DNA of 64,000 nt from Diphasiastrum complanatum (lineage: Eukaryota > Streptophyta > Lycopodiopsida > Lycopodiales > Lycopodiaceae): contig CM055102.1 of the NCBI GenBank assembly GCA_029204225.1, forward strand, positions 15,500,229 through 15,564,228. Reading direction: 5' to 3'. The translations under genes were made by a program, and so were the position numbers. Below are positions 44,961-63,316 of this stretch, in pieces. How positions within the stretch are numbered: position 1 is the stretch's first letter; each line of letters starts with the position of its first letter. The notes beneath the pieces were generated by a model. That model was not told where the DNA came from. It was given only the letters and a program-made list of their open reading frames with translations, and searched no databases.

Positions 44961-46429
44961 AATTTACGAGAATTTTGTTCCCACTACACATACATCTCCA
45001 AGATGTCGACCACACGGTTGTAGCATGGAGATTGGAGAGGTTAGAGCATGTAGGGTGGAAGGAATTTTCTCTTACCCAACTTGTGATGATGGTTTTAACT
45101 TTTTGCACATTTTTTATTTTCTCTATTACAATGAGTTTTCTTTGTTACGATCTATTTTAACATAAAAATTTTGATCGAAAGATTTATTCACATTGTTGAA
45201 GAGCATTGAATGCTGCAAATGTTGAGATTCCTCAAGAAACTAAGCTTTAAGTCCCTATTTGCTACAATTTGTAAGCACAATGTTGCTCGTACAATGTTGA
45301 ACAACAAATTATGAACTTTGAAAGTGACCTCACCTATTTTTCTTGGCATATTATGAATTTTGAAAGTGACATCGCGTGATTATTTTTGCCTATCATGAAA
45401 TTTTATGTTTATTAAAAAAACTTACAAGAATAGTGTGCTCTAAAAAAGGTCGTTATGGTCAGCTGATGCTTATTCCTCGTCAAAATTGGACGCATTAAAT
45501 GCCATAAAATGACTTCTAATTTTAGTAAAGTAGTTTGAAAGGGTATAAGTTGTTGAACTTTCAAAAATGAAAGTCTGAGGTGTTGTGCGAGATTGGTCCA
45601 GAACAGCTGCGCTAGTCTTCATGCTCGACCGCTTCACGCTCTTCTCGCCATGATCTACGTCCGAGATGCCGCCTTTTTGTACATACATTTGCTAATGTAA
45701 AATTGTGTATAAACATCAAATCAGAGACAGAACATACAACAGAACCAATTCAATCAGTTGATCAATCCAGAACACAGTAACTTGTTCTTTCTCTCTGTTA
45801 TATCAGAGTATTGTTTTAGGAAGAACACGACTCCGACTGGCCACCGACGAAAGCGAGAGCGAAAGAGAGAGAGAGAGAGAAAGACGGGACTCAATGGCCC
45901 ACATTAATTTTCACCCCGACCACTTGGATTTCTGCCGCCTGGACCAATCGCGAATGATCTTTCTAAACCGTGGCGCAATCTTAACGTCCTGGATGGGATC
46001 CAGCGGTAATAAGAATTCTGTATGCTAGTGCCTTTACGATAGAGAGACTGAGGTGAGATAAGGATTGATGGAGCTTAATGACTTCAGCCCGCCTCCCTGG
46101 ATGCTGGCCACACATCAGCACATCCAATTGGACACTCTAGACTCTTTTGCTACCGACATGTGGCACAATCTGAATGGTATGGGAGATATCCAGTGGCGGG
46201 CCTGCAACCTGAACATGTCATTAAGTAATACGGATGGAGGAACCAGAGGAACCGTATGCTTTGTAAAAATTGGCCCTTCATTTTGAAAGGCCCAGCTAAC
46301 CATAACGTTAGATAATGGGCCCTGGAGGGCCCGTTATCTAATACGTATAGAAATCTGAGAAGAGAGAATGTGACCCATAAGATGCATACTCTTCAAAAAA
46401 AAAATTAGCCATGTCATGTGGTCTCCATC
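44961..46429. other. Interval left of the ARF gene, no recognised gene
   Basis: It contains further degenerate copies of the TTTGAAAGTGAC block (near 45,320-45,375), a (GA)n tract near 45,866-45,884, and an imperfect hairpin at 46,308-46,341. A 73-residue frame at 46,065-46,286 has no recognised domain. Promoter or distal leader of the ARF gene could lie here or further right, but I cannot place it. Confidence 0.35.
46308..46341. repeat. Inverted repeat with 15-bp arms
   Basis: TTAGATAATGGGCCC, spacer TGGA, GGGCCCGTTATCTAA: one mismatch in the arms. Confidence 0.9.
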
Positions 46430-46600
46430 GCCATCCTTTATGCTTGAAAAAGGAATTATTTGGTGACCTTTACACCCTAGGTCATTGGACGTTTTTATTA
46501 TGACTCAATCGTAAAACCTTACTATAATTTTATGATCATTTTACCAAGTGCAAAGATCATAAAAAAGACCATTCTCCAATACCTAATGAATTATGAAACC
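46430..46600. repeat. Third partial copy of the duplicated block
   Basis: TTTATGCTTGAAAAAGG and TTTGGTGACC align with 40,897-40,925, followed by similar AT-rich text. Only the end of the block is present. Confidence 0.5.
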
Positions 46601-46737
46601 TTGCTTTTTCATAGGTGTAGTTTCAACTAACATAAACCTCTTTGGTTTTGCGTCCTTTTTTGCGCGGAAGGGGGGGGGGTGATAATGTCTCCCAAGGCAT
46701 GATGGGATACAATTCCTAGATCTGCTTAGCATTGTCT

Positions 46738-46754
46738 CCCTAGCAACGGCGCCA
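46738..46754 (-). other. Ty3/gypsy primer binding site, tRNA-Asp type
   Basis: The plus strand reads CCCTAGCAACGGCGCCA. Its complement starts TGGCGCCGTTGC, which matches the 3' end of plant tRNA-Asp used as a primer by many gypsy elements. The LTR should lie to the right, beginning TGTCGGACC at 46,761. Confidence 0.75.
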
Positions 46755-46760
46755 AAAAAA

Positions 46761-46980
46761 TGTCGGACCCTTTCTGTGCGTCCCTTGGATTTGGCATGGG
46801 TGGAGCCCGGGGGGGCATTGTGCCAATAATCGCCAAGGCACAAAAACATATTTAAAAATAACTTGAAATCTGGGGCCAAAAATATATACCCCCAAAACCC
46901 CCCCCACTTTGGGTACCTTTGGAAATTGGGACCCCCACCAACTAAATAACGTCCTAAGTATACCAGGAAATAAAATAAAA
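46761..46980 (-). repeat. Gypsy LTR remnant, minus strand (right edge unknown)
   Basis: It begins TGTCGGACC next to the primer binding site. The remaining sequence has runs of C and A. I cannot find the other LTR end or the second LTR. The open frame on the minus strand across this site is an artefact of LTR plus leader. Confidence 0.5.
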
Positions 46981-47174
46981 TAAAAAAAGGAGAGTGGAAA
47001 GGGGGCTTTTAGCTCACCCAGTTAGATGTCAGCCACGTGTGAAAAGGTGCCACGTGTTTTCGTTTGAATGGTGGCTCGTAAGACGTGAGTAAAATCTGTA
47101 CGATCAGCACCAGGTGTGCCATTTAAGAAAGCAGACAGACAGCTTTTGCTCGATCCATGATCTCCTGTCTGCCC

Positions 47175-47192
47175 TTTTTTTTTTTTTTTTTT
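47175..47192. repeat. Poly-T tract (18 bp)
   Basis: An uninterrupted run of T between the gypsy remnant and the ARF gene. Confidence 0.95.
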
Positions 47193-48570
47193 CTGTCTTG
47201 TTTTTTGTTGTTTTGGATGAATGGGATGATGGATGATGGAGCAGCAATGAAGGAGCAAACACAATAATGGCACTGAAATGGCGTTTTGATGACGATAGTG
47301 ATGAGCAGATCCGCAGCCGCTGCAGCACTTGGATCTAGAACGCTTTTCATCTCTGTTCATTGATCTGCAATGCGAGCATGCATGTATGGATCATGTCTTG
47401 TTGTAATTGGCTGTTGTTAGTTCTCGTGCATGGCAAGAGTTTTATGATGGTTGTTTTTTTCACTGGAACTCATGCTTGAGCTCAGGGGGGAGGTCTTGTG
47501 ATTGATTGTTATTTATCTTTCAATTGTCTGAGATGTGGATCTTTGAAGTTTGTGCCTGAAACAGTTAGTTTATGAATGAGTTGGCTTTGGTGTGCATTTC
47601 GCTATTATTGAGGCTCTGAAGGCTTTTAGGTTACAGGTTGCGAAGAAAGGGAATGAGCTCAGGCTCTTGGGGTATCTTGAAACCACCCCTGCTTGACAAA
47701 CTTTTTGAAAGAATAGACCACAAATTTAATACGTGCCTTGATATCGGCCACCTAGGCGTCGATTTTACTTTGTTTTCTGTTCTCAAGGCACCTTCTCAAG
47801 GACTTTATTACAGGTTAAATCCGGTCAAAGCACGGTTTATGATGGCTGGCTTACAACGTACACCTCCTTCTCAAAGACACAGCACAGATCTGCTACCAAG
47901 TTTTGTATATTCAACATTTGCATTGACTTAAGAATTCTCTTGAAGCTCGACTGGAGTCTGGGAGATATTGCACTGCTACAAGTCAACATTACCATCTCCT
48001 CGGGGAAAGAGTTTATATTATAACTCACGAGGGAGCACTAGCTTTGGATGCGCTCTCGGAGTTCATAATAAAGAAATGCAAGGATCATCGTGACTTTTTC
48101 ATTAGCTATTTTATGTCATTACATTCAGTGTCTAAGGTGGATGGGCCATCTCATATCTTATTCTTGCCTGTTGATAAAGAAATGCATGAATGATCATAAC
48201 TTCTTCTCCGGCCCTTTTATGCCATTACATCCATTTTCTGAGCAGGACTGGCAATCTCATTCACTATTCCAGCTTTTTTTTCCGGAGGGAAGGAATCTTG
48301 AGGGACACTTGAGCAACTCTTGGTACAGTAAATAAAACTCCAGGATACTGTGGATCCACCCTGACGCTGCGGTTATGAGTTGGAAGCATGAAGAGACATT
48401 GTGTGAATAAGTGTAACTTTTGAGTTTTCAAAGGTTTTCAGCCAGCGTGAAAGGAGTTCTCAGTTTCGAGTTTTGGTATAAGTGAGGCTTCACCTGTTGC
48501 AAAAAGACAAGGATCGTTGAGCTTCCAAACAAATATAAAGCAAAGCAAGCCAGATCTGCTGCATCTAATA
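47193..48570 (+). other. Probable 5' leader or promoter region of the ARF gene
   Basis: Less AT-rich text without transposon motifs. It has a frame at 47,638-47,931 that does not resemble the start of any ARF. Plant ARF genes often have long leaders with introns, so I assign this region to the ARF gene by position only. Confidence 0.35.
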
Positions 48571-56153
<7,583 letters not shown>

Positions 56154-56420
56154 CACTGGGCACTGATCAGCTGGTTACCTTCTAGGCTTGCTGTACAGTT
56201 CATGTTGTTCCCAGGAGCACCGGATTGCAAAAATAGGCATGACTTTATACTTACAAAGCAATTTTGTTTGTGGGTAACAACTGGTGGATCTCTGGAATGC
56301 TGCACAGAAGGCCATATTTGAGTTGGTGTATTATATTTGTGCACTCATGGACAGTAAAATGCAAAAGAAATTGCACCTGAAGGATTTTATAAGTGGATAG
56401 ATCACCTAAACCTTGGAAGA
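56154..56420 (+). other. 3' flank or UTR of the ARF gene
   Basis: The sequence behind the stop codon holds no gene. No clear single AATAAA is seen close to the stop. Confidence 0.4.
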
Positions 56421-56895
56421 TTTTGATGGAATTGTATCAGAATCTGGCAATTGCATTTTCAAAAGCCCACCAGGGCTCTGTTTGTCAAAATTACCAGTAA
56501 TGTGTCCCAACAAATTGGAGCAAATATTGGCTTCTGTTGAGAAAGCATTTGTTTGTAAGAATTGTCCTCTGTTGCTGGAGTTTTGAATTTCTCCAAATTA
56601 TATGCGGTCATACTAATCTTCACACATTTCTAACAGGAGCATTCTAAAAATTTCAAGTTTTGATGGAATTGTATCAGAATCGGGCAATTTTATTTTCAAA
56701 AGCCCACCAGGGCTTTGTTTGTCAAAATTACCAGTAATATGTCCCAACAAATTGGAGCAAATATTGGCTTCTGTTGGCAAAGCATTTGTTTGTAAGAACT
56801 GTCCTCTGTTGTCTGGAGTTCTGAATTTCTCCAAATTATATCCGGTCATACTCATCTTTACACATTACCAACAGGAGCATTCTGAAAATTTCAAG
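56421..56895. repeat. Tandem duplication, unit 237 bp
   Basis: 56,421-56,657 and 56,658-56,895 are head-to-tail copies starting TTTTGATGGAATTGTATCAG and ending AATTTCAAG. They differ at a small number of positions (for example CTGTTTG and TTGTTTG), about 90-95% identical by eye. Confidence 0.95.
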
Positions 56896-58849
56896 TGACT
56901 CACTAAGCTGACAACCTTATCTTAAAGTTGTTATTTATGAAAGTCCAATCTGCAATCACACACTTCTGACCATGTACATTGTTGTAACAATTTAGTTATA
57001 TTTGCATGGACAGAGCTCTCTAATTTTTGCACTTGTATCATACTTTCTGAAGATAATATTGCTCTTCTTTGAGGGATGTCATCTTGCTTCCACAAAGATT
57101 AAGCATGATGACTATTTGGGATGTTTAGAACATATTGGTCTTAAGAGAATAGATGTCAAAAAACAATGTCTATGAGAGGTTTTTTTATTGGTATTTTTTA
57201 TATAATCTTGACTATGAACTAAATAATGTGTACTCAGAGGCACATATTAGGAATATAATGGCTGTCCTTGTCTCACCACATTAACATGTGGGGCTCACAA
57301 ACATTCTCCAAGAGGGCTCCTACGTTTAAAATATGTGGAACCCATAAACTCCTTTAGAGTATGTGGGGCCACAAAAACCTAAAGAGGACTCCAAAAGTGG
57401 TCTTAGTCCTAAAATCTGTGGTGCTGACGACAACCTCAGATGACTCCAAGAGGACTAGGACTCTTACTCTTAAAAGTATGCAGAGCCTGTGCACCTTTAG
57501 ACTTCCATTCAAGATTCCATCCATGAGGGTTATGTATTTTCAAAACACGAGTTGAAGTCTCAAGATTATGTTCGTGAGGGCTTTGTATTTTCAAAATTAC
57601 ATTTGGTGAGGCTGCATATTATCAAGATCCCATCTGTGAGAGTTGGTATTTTTGAGGCTGAAAATTATGGCCAAACAAATTTGTAGGAGAGGATGAGGTC
57701 TCATCATTATACTCTAGGTGGTTACCAAATTTAATGTGGACCATCCATTTATGTGAGATTTGAGTTGACATACATCATGTTCTTTGAATGTAGATTTCAT
57801 TGAAACCTTCTTAAGAGCACTTATATTTGTTGGAGATCAAGCTGTCACACTATGGTTAAGAGGAAATGTTCCTTTTATTAAACTCAACAAAGGCAGATTT
57901 GATAAGCCTTTGGCTAGATCTATATGCCATGAATAAATCTTGAGCTAGGTTTTATGATTTTATTTTGTCTTTCTTAGTTAAGTGTGCCAACAAAGCAGTC
58001 AATGATTTTTTCTTGGTTCTCCTATCTGGAAGTAACATCCGAAGCAGAAAAAATGTTGGGAATAAAATCCAAATTTGTTTAGAAGGTGATTTCATTATAC
58101 TAGTTAGATAGCTCTGCTCACTAGAATGAACGATTGATGTGTTTTGATACCCATTATATCAACATTTAGTGAGCATTAGGGTAATGTTGCATATTTATTA
58201 TTTGGGAAATAATACTTATAATGATAAGATTCATGTTGTGATTGATGCAAAGATTTTAAGTATAACTAAGTAAAAAAGAATTGCCTTAAAAGAGGAAAAG
58301 GCTTGTTTTGTAATAGGGTAGATCAAGGAGATTTTGCAACTTATGGTTGTCCAAGACAGCTAAATTTGAATGTTGTCAGCTACGCAATATGAACAACATT
58401 GTACATTAAATTTCAGCTTGATGAATCAGCCTAAGAGAATGTTCTAGCAAATGATTGAACAAGATGAAACACAATTGGAATAAGGCACAAGTATGGTTTG
58501 CTATGCATGTAGGTTGAGTAATCTCACACACTAGTTGCGTGTTACCAATCTTTATTGCTCCTAATAGCTGATATTAGAATGGTATCCAATCTTAGCTCTC
58601 ACAATGAAAATTGTGTGTTCAACTTGTTGAATAATGCCCTGCCTCTAATTTTGGCCGCCAATGTTCGAGTTAGCAGTTTGTCAATTTTAGGCCCCCCTCC
58701 TATTTTGGAAGACCTTAATCAAAACAACTCTTATTTTCTTTTCAACTTCGTATGTGTTTCATCCTTCTGTCTCTTCTTGGGCCTAATTGGGCTAAACTTA
58801 CAACAAAATGATAAGATTTGTTGATGATTGTCATTTTTGTTGTATTAGA
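56896..58849. other. Intergenic region behind the ARF gene
   Basis: No gene recognised. The part at 57,230-57,680 repeats words such as GTGGGGC, CTCCAAGAGG and AAGATTC at irregular spacing, suggesting an old degenerate repeat. An 89-residue frame at 58,555-58,824 is unassigned. Confidence 0.35.
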
Positions 58850-60260
58850 CAACACATTCAACCAAACAAAGTCGTCGTAGACAAAGCATTCAAAATCAGA
58901 ATTTACAATAAGTATTTGAAAAACTTTAAGTAATAATTACAATTAGTGTTTGTGATTGTAAAAATTACAGCAAATAAGGATCCTAAAACACTTGAAATGA
59001 TGAGGGAAACAATAGATTATGATTTCATAAGATTAGCACAAGTTGAACCATCAAAATCTATCAAAAATCTATGCTTGAACCTCACTAAATGGCCCAAATC
59101 CTTGAAGAAGGCTTCACACGTGTGAAAGTACGGCCTCCCACAGTCTGAGTACTGTACACCAGACCTACATTCAATCCTATAATCATTAGTAATCACAAGT
59201 ACTCAAACAATTATGAACATAGAGAGCAATTGCACCATTATGAGAGAAAAAACATGAAATTGCTTGATTAATTTTGGTGAGATATCATCACCTATATATA
59301 CATGATCCATCACGGTTTTGGGCAGGTATGAGTAGCCCTAACCCTATCCCTAATGCTAATTTTGGTGGATCTTTCATCCCTACCAAGTTAGGGTTGGAAT
59401 CTTGGAGATCCCTCAACAATGCAAAAATTACCAAAAATAGCTCCTATTTTTTCTCCCTTGTATCTAAGCATAATTTGGACTCATTCCAAAGGTTCTAACA
59501 CTTAGGTCTACTTGAGAACATCCTTATGAATGGAATCCTATGCTATTTGGCACGTGTGACAAGCCACATCATGACCATCTAACTATTTACAAGTCATATG
59601 ACCAAAACTAGTCAAGCTAGAATTGTGAATTTTTAACAGTGATCACTATTTGGAATACTTTATTATTAGTATTTAGAGTATTCGTGATCAGTGTTCAAAG
59701 TATTCATGATCAATTTTGAAAACAATTCACAATTAAGATTCAAGAGTATTCACAATAATCACAATTAGTATTGATAATTACAAACAATATTTATAATATC
59801 TCAATATACACAATCAATAGTCAAAGTACTCACAATCAATATTCAAGAGTGTTCACATATATCACGATTAGTACTCAAAATATTTCAGTATTTACAATTA
59901 GTATTCAAGAGCATTCACGATCATTATTCACAATAATCACAATTGGTATTCAGAATATTTCAATATTCACGATTAGTATTCAAGAATATTGACAATCTGT
60001 ATTCACAATAATCACGATCAGTATACAAAATATTTCACTATTCACAATATTCATGATCAGTATTCACAATAATCACGATCGGTATTCAGAATATTTCAAT
60101 ATTTAAGATTAGTATTCAAGAATATTTACGATTTGTATTCACAATAATCACGATCAGTATTTAGAATATTTCACTATTCACAATATTCATGATCAGTATT
60201 CAAGAGTATTCATGATCAGTATTCACAATAATCATGATCAATAGTCAAAATATTCGCTTC
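58850..60260. repeat. AT-rich minisatellite based on GTATTCACAATAATCACGAT
   Basis: Words such as AGTATTCA, ACAATAATCACGATCAG and AATATTTCA recur many times between 59,644 and 60,260. Related text occurs left of 58,952. The solo LTR at 58,957-59,638 interrupts the array. The unit is degenerate, roughly 40-60 bp. Confidence 0.8.
58957..59638 (-). repeat. Solo copia LTR with 5-bp target site duplication
   Basis: It begins TGTAAAAATTAC and ends ATTTTTAACA. Both flanks carry GTGAT (58,952-58,956 and 59,639-59,643), so insertion followed by LTR-LTR recombination is the simplest account. No PBS or purine tract adjoins it. It is the inverted counterpart of the LTR at 61,010-61,671. Confidence 0.93.
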
Positions 60261-60752
60261 TAAGTATTCACAATTTGAGATGGTCACCAAACATCAATCA
60301 GGGAGTCTTCAAGACACATCTCTAAAAAATCGACCAATTCCTCATCCAATATGGAAGAAATTCTTTATACGTCTTGAAAAAAAAAACATAATAACGAAAT
60401 TATGATTAGATGAAGATCAACTATTATTAGTGACAAAGCTTATCACACAAAGCTTAATAAATACAATTGTCTAAAGCTAAAACAAAATAAAACAAAACAC
60501 ACTACATGAATTCTTTTTTTGATTGATTTCTTTATCAATATCTTGGATATATTTCAAAATCTCAATGTTAATAGTATAATAGCTACAAACCAAAATAAGA
60601 CTAACACCCTATCATAGAAGACATATAATTTATGAATTATAATTAAGGGTGATAACCAATAACCAATAAGCATGCAATCACAAAAACACGAATAATTTTT
60701 AAATGTTTAAGAATATGTTGATAATAAACCATAACTCAACAAATTGACCAGA
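60261..60752. other. AT-rich spacer, no gene seen
   Basis: The sequence ahead of the gag fragment may be the leader of that older element. No PBS found. Confidence 0.3.
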
Positions 60753-61009
60753 ATGGATCCATCATCTAGTTCATCTCTCATTGACAAACTCGATGGAGAT
60801 AACTACCATCTCTGAAAATTCAAGATGAAGGTTATACTTCTAGCCAAAGAACTATGGGACATCGTTGATGGCACATAGCTCAAACCAGAAGGTGATATGG
60901 CCGTCATCACCAAGTGGAGACTGAGAGATGGCAAAGCATTTGCCATGATCACCCTCAACATCAAGGACACTCAGATCAACCACATACGTGCTGCTCAGAC
61001 AACTAAGGA
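60753..61009 (+). pseudogene. Copia gag fragment interrupted by an LTR
   Basis: It opens MDPSSSSSLIDKLDGDNYHL with a TGA at the usual Trp, then KFKMKVILLAKELWDIVDGT and AFAMITLNIKDTQINHI. It matches the gag starts of elements E and H at moderate similarity. The frame is cut at TTKDV by the LTR of element J, so J inserted into this older gag. Confidence 0.85.
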
Positions 61010-61671
61010 TGTTAAAAATTCACAATTCTAGCTTGACTGGTTTTGGTCATATGACTTGTAAATAGTTAGATGGTCATGATGTGGCTTGTCACACGTGCCA
61101 AATAGCATAGGATTCCATTCATAAGGATGTTCTCAAATAGACCTAAGTGTTAGAACCTTTGGAATGAGTCCAAATTATGCTTAGATACAAGAGAGAAAAA
61201 AAAGGAGCTATTGTTGGTAGTTTTTGCATTGTTGAGAGATCTCCAAATTCCAACCCTAACTTGGTAGGGATGAAAGATCCACCAAAATTAGCATTAGGGA
61301 TAGGTTTAGGGCTACTCACACCTGTCCAAAACCGTGATGGATCATGTATATATAGGTGATGATATCTCACCAAAATTAATCAAGCAATTTCATGATTTTT
61401 CTCTCATAATGGTGCAATTGTTTGAGTTCTTGTGATTACTAATGATTATAGGATTGAATGTAGGTCTGGTGTACAGTACTCAGACTGTGGGAGGCCGTAC
61501 TTTCACACGTGTGAAGCCTTCTTCAAGGATTTGGGCCATTTAGTGAGGTTCAAGCATAGATTTTTGATGGATTTTGATGGTTCAATTTGTGCTAATCTTA
61601 TGAGATCATAATCTATTGTTTCCCTCATCATTTCAAGTGTTTTAGGATCCTTATTTGCTGTAATTTTTACA
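61010..61671 (+). repeat. 5' LTR of copia element J (662 bp)
   Basis: It begins TGTTAAAAATTC and ends AATTTTTACA, with TGGTATCAGAGCC directly behind. It is an inverted match of the solo LTR at 58,957. Preceding bases AAGGA would be the target duplication. Confidence 0.92.
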
Positions 61672-61684
61672 TGGTATCAGAGCC
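61672..61684 (+). other. Primer binding site of element J
   Basis: TGGTATCAGAGCC adjoining the LTR end. Confidence 0.95.
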
Positions 61685-62577
61685 TAAAGGTTGAAATGAG
61701 CTAAATCCTTGGTTTTCATTCAATTTGATCACAATTTTTTATCTAAATCTTGTGTAGATTGGATCTTAGCATCTAGCATTGATTCTAGAACTCAAAGTGA
61801 GTCAAATACATTGGAGATTGGTGTTGTGTGACTTCATTTGCAGGTGTTTAGGTGTCTAAAACCAGAGGCAAAGTTGAATTCAATTCCCAGTACCAAGATA
61901 CTTGCTCCAAGCATTGATTTCTAAGCGAGTTTTGGAGGTGATTTCATAGAGGAGGCTTTCTAGCATTCAAGGAGAGGGAAGATCAGAGTTTTGGGGACTC
62001 TTAAAGGCTGTTCTAAGGTGTAGAGGACACCTACTAAAGTGATTTAGATTCAGTCCAACCATTGCTTGACTTATGCACCAAATTAGATCAATTTTTCATC
62101 AATTTTGATCAATTTTTGCTTGTGATTGGATAGTAGATTGTGTTCCATCCTCATTAAGTTCCATTCAGATATTTTACAAGTGATTTTGGAAGTATATTAG
62201 GTTGCTGAAATTCACTCTTGATTAGATCATTTGGAAGCTTTTATGTTCTTTATAGAAAGAGGGGCAATTCTACTAGTATTGTCTACTTCAATCAAGCAAG
62301 TGCATTGTTTCCTTGTTGTGTCTAATCTCGAATGCAAATGCGTCTGCTGTCATTCGTATGTCTGAGTTCTCTTGTTCATTTTAATTACGCACCTTGGCTG
62401 AAACTATGTTGAATGCTGCATTAAGTTTATAAACGTAGATCAATAGTGCCTGACTACATTCTGGAAGATTGTAGGAGTGATTCAGCTGGCAGTGTCCAGC
62501 GATCGCGTCTGAACTCCATCCGAAGCGCAAGAAGATCATGGTTCCTTCGTGAAAGCTTCACGACTGATTCTCTTCAG
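61685..62577 (+). other. Leader of element J passing into an LTR of element K
   Basis: No gene seen. The leader of J fills the left part. The right part must hold the 5' LTR of K, because a second primer binding site follows at 62,578. The joint between the two is not clear, perhaps around 62,280-62,340. Confidence 0.45.
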
Positions 62578-62588
62578 TGGTATCAGAG
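62578..62588 (+). other. Primer binding site of element K
   Basis: TGGTATCAGAG, followed by TGGG instead of CC. Confidence 0.8.
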
Positions 62589-62708
62589 TGGGTTATCCTG
62601 TGACATAGCCAAGAAGCTAGCAGATCCAAGAGGCCAAGCAAACAAACAAACAACCATCAACAAGGAGTAGAGAATGTTGTGTCAGCTGAGAAGCAGCTCA
62701 CGTACTAG

Positions 62709-63316
62709 TTGAGAGCCTTACCCAGATCATTCCAGACGACAAGAAGCATGCTCGCAAAAGACCCTACCATGAACCTCAAAAAGGCGATTGTCAAGATTCG
62801 AGAGGAAGTTGAGGCCAGAGAACACCTTGATCACAAGGATGGTTCTGGCCAAGCCCTCTACAACAATAGAGAAAAATCAAAGAAACAATTTAAGCCTAAA
62901 AGGGAGTCCAATCAGAGGTAGGATCATGATCAACAAGCAAAGGGGACCAGCAAGAGCAACTGGAAGAGCAAAGAGAGGTCCAAGCAAAAAGGTGCAGACA
63001 AGAAGACTTGCATGAGATGCAGAAGAGATGGGCATACAGTTGATACATGCTGGCGTAATCCCAATATTGAGTGTATCCATTGCCACAAGAAGGGCCACGC
63101 AGCCATGGATCGCCACCAGAACCCAAGAAACAAATCAACACAGAACAGACAGAGAACAACAACAGTTTATCCTATTTCAAGGAGCCCGAGAGCTCAAAAA
63201 TGGGCAAAGAAAAAATGAACGAAAATTGTTTGATCGTCTATATCTGTGAAGACGTGTGTGCAGCGTCAACATCTGACACACATGAGGTGATTCTAGATTC
63301 AGGAGATAATGTTTGA
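62709..63316 (+). pseudogene. Copia gag end with two zinc knuckles (element K)
   Basis: The frame reads DPTMNLKKAIVKIREEVEAR, then a stop and frame change, then CMRCRRDGHTVDTC and CIHCHKKGHAAMDR. The second knuckle lacks its last Cys (R instead). A protease motif HEVILDSGDN follows at the end (about 63,280-63,310). Double knuckles occur also in element F. The N-terminal gag half is missing, as the frame starts about 120 bp behind the primer site. Confidence 0.85.

Noticed and set aside
46065-46286. 73-residue frame as first ARF exon
   Set aside because: The residues do not resemble any ARF N-terminus and I see no donor in the right phase; the distance to the next exon is large.
46583-46879. 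98-residue minus-strand frame
   Set aside because: It crosses the gypsy LTR edge and primer binding site and has no domain.
47638-47931. 97-residue frame as ARF start
   Set aside because: No similarity to ARF N-termini. It ends in a stop without a fitting donor.
62877-63162. Hydrophobic minus-strand frames
   Set aside because: They are antisense shadows of the gag zinc-knuckle region of element K.
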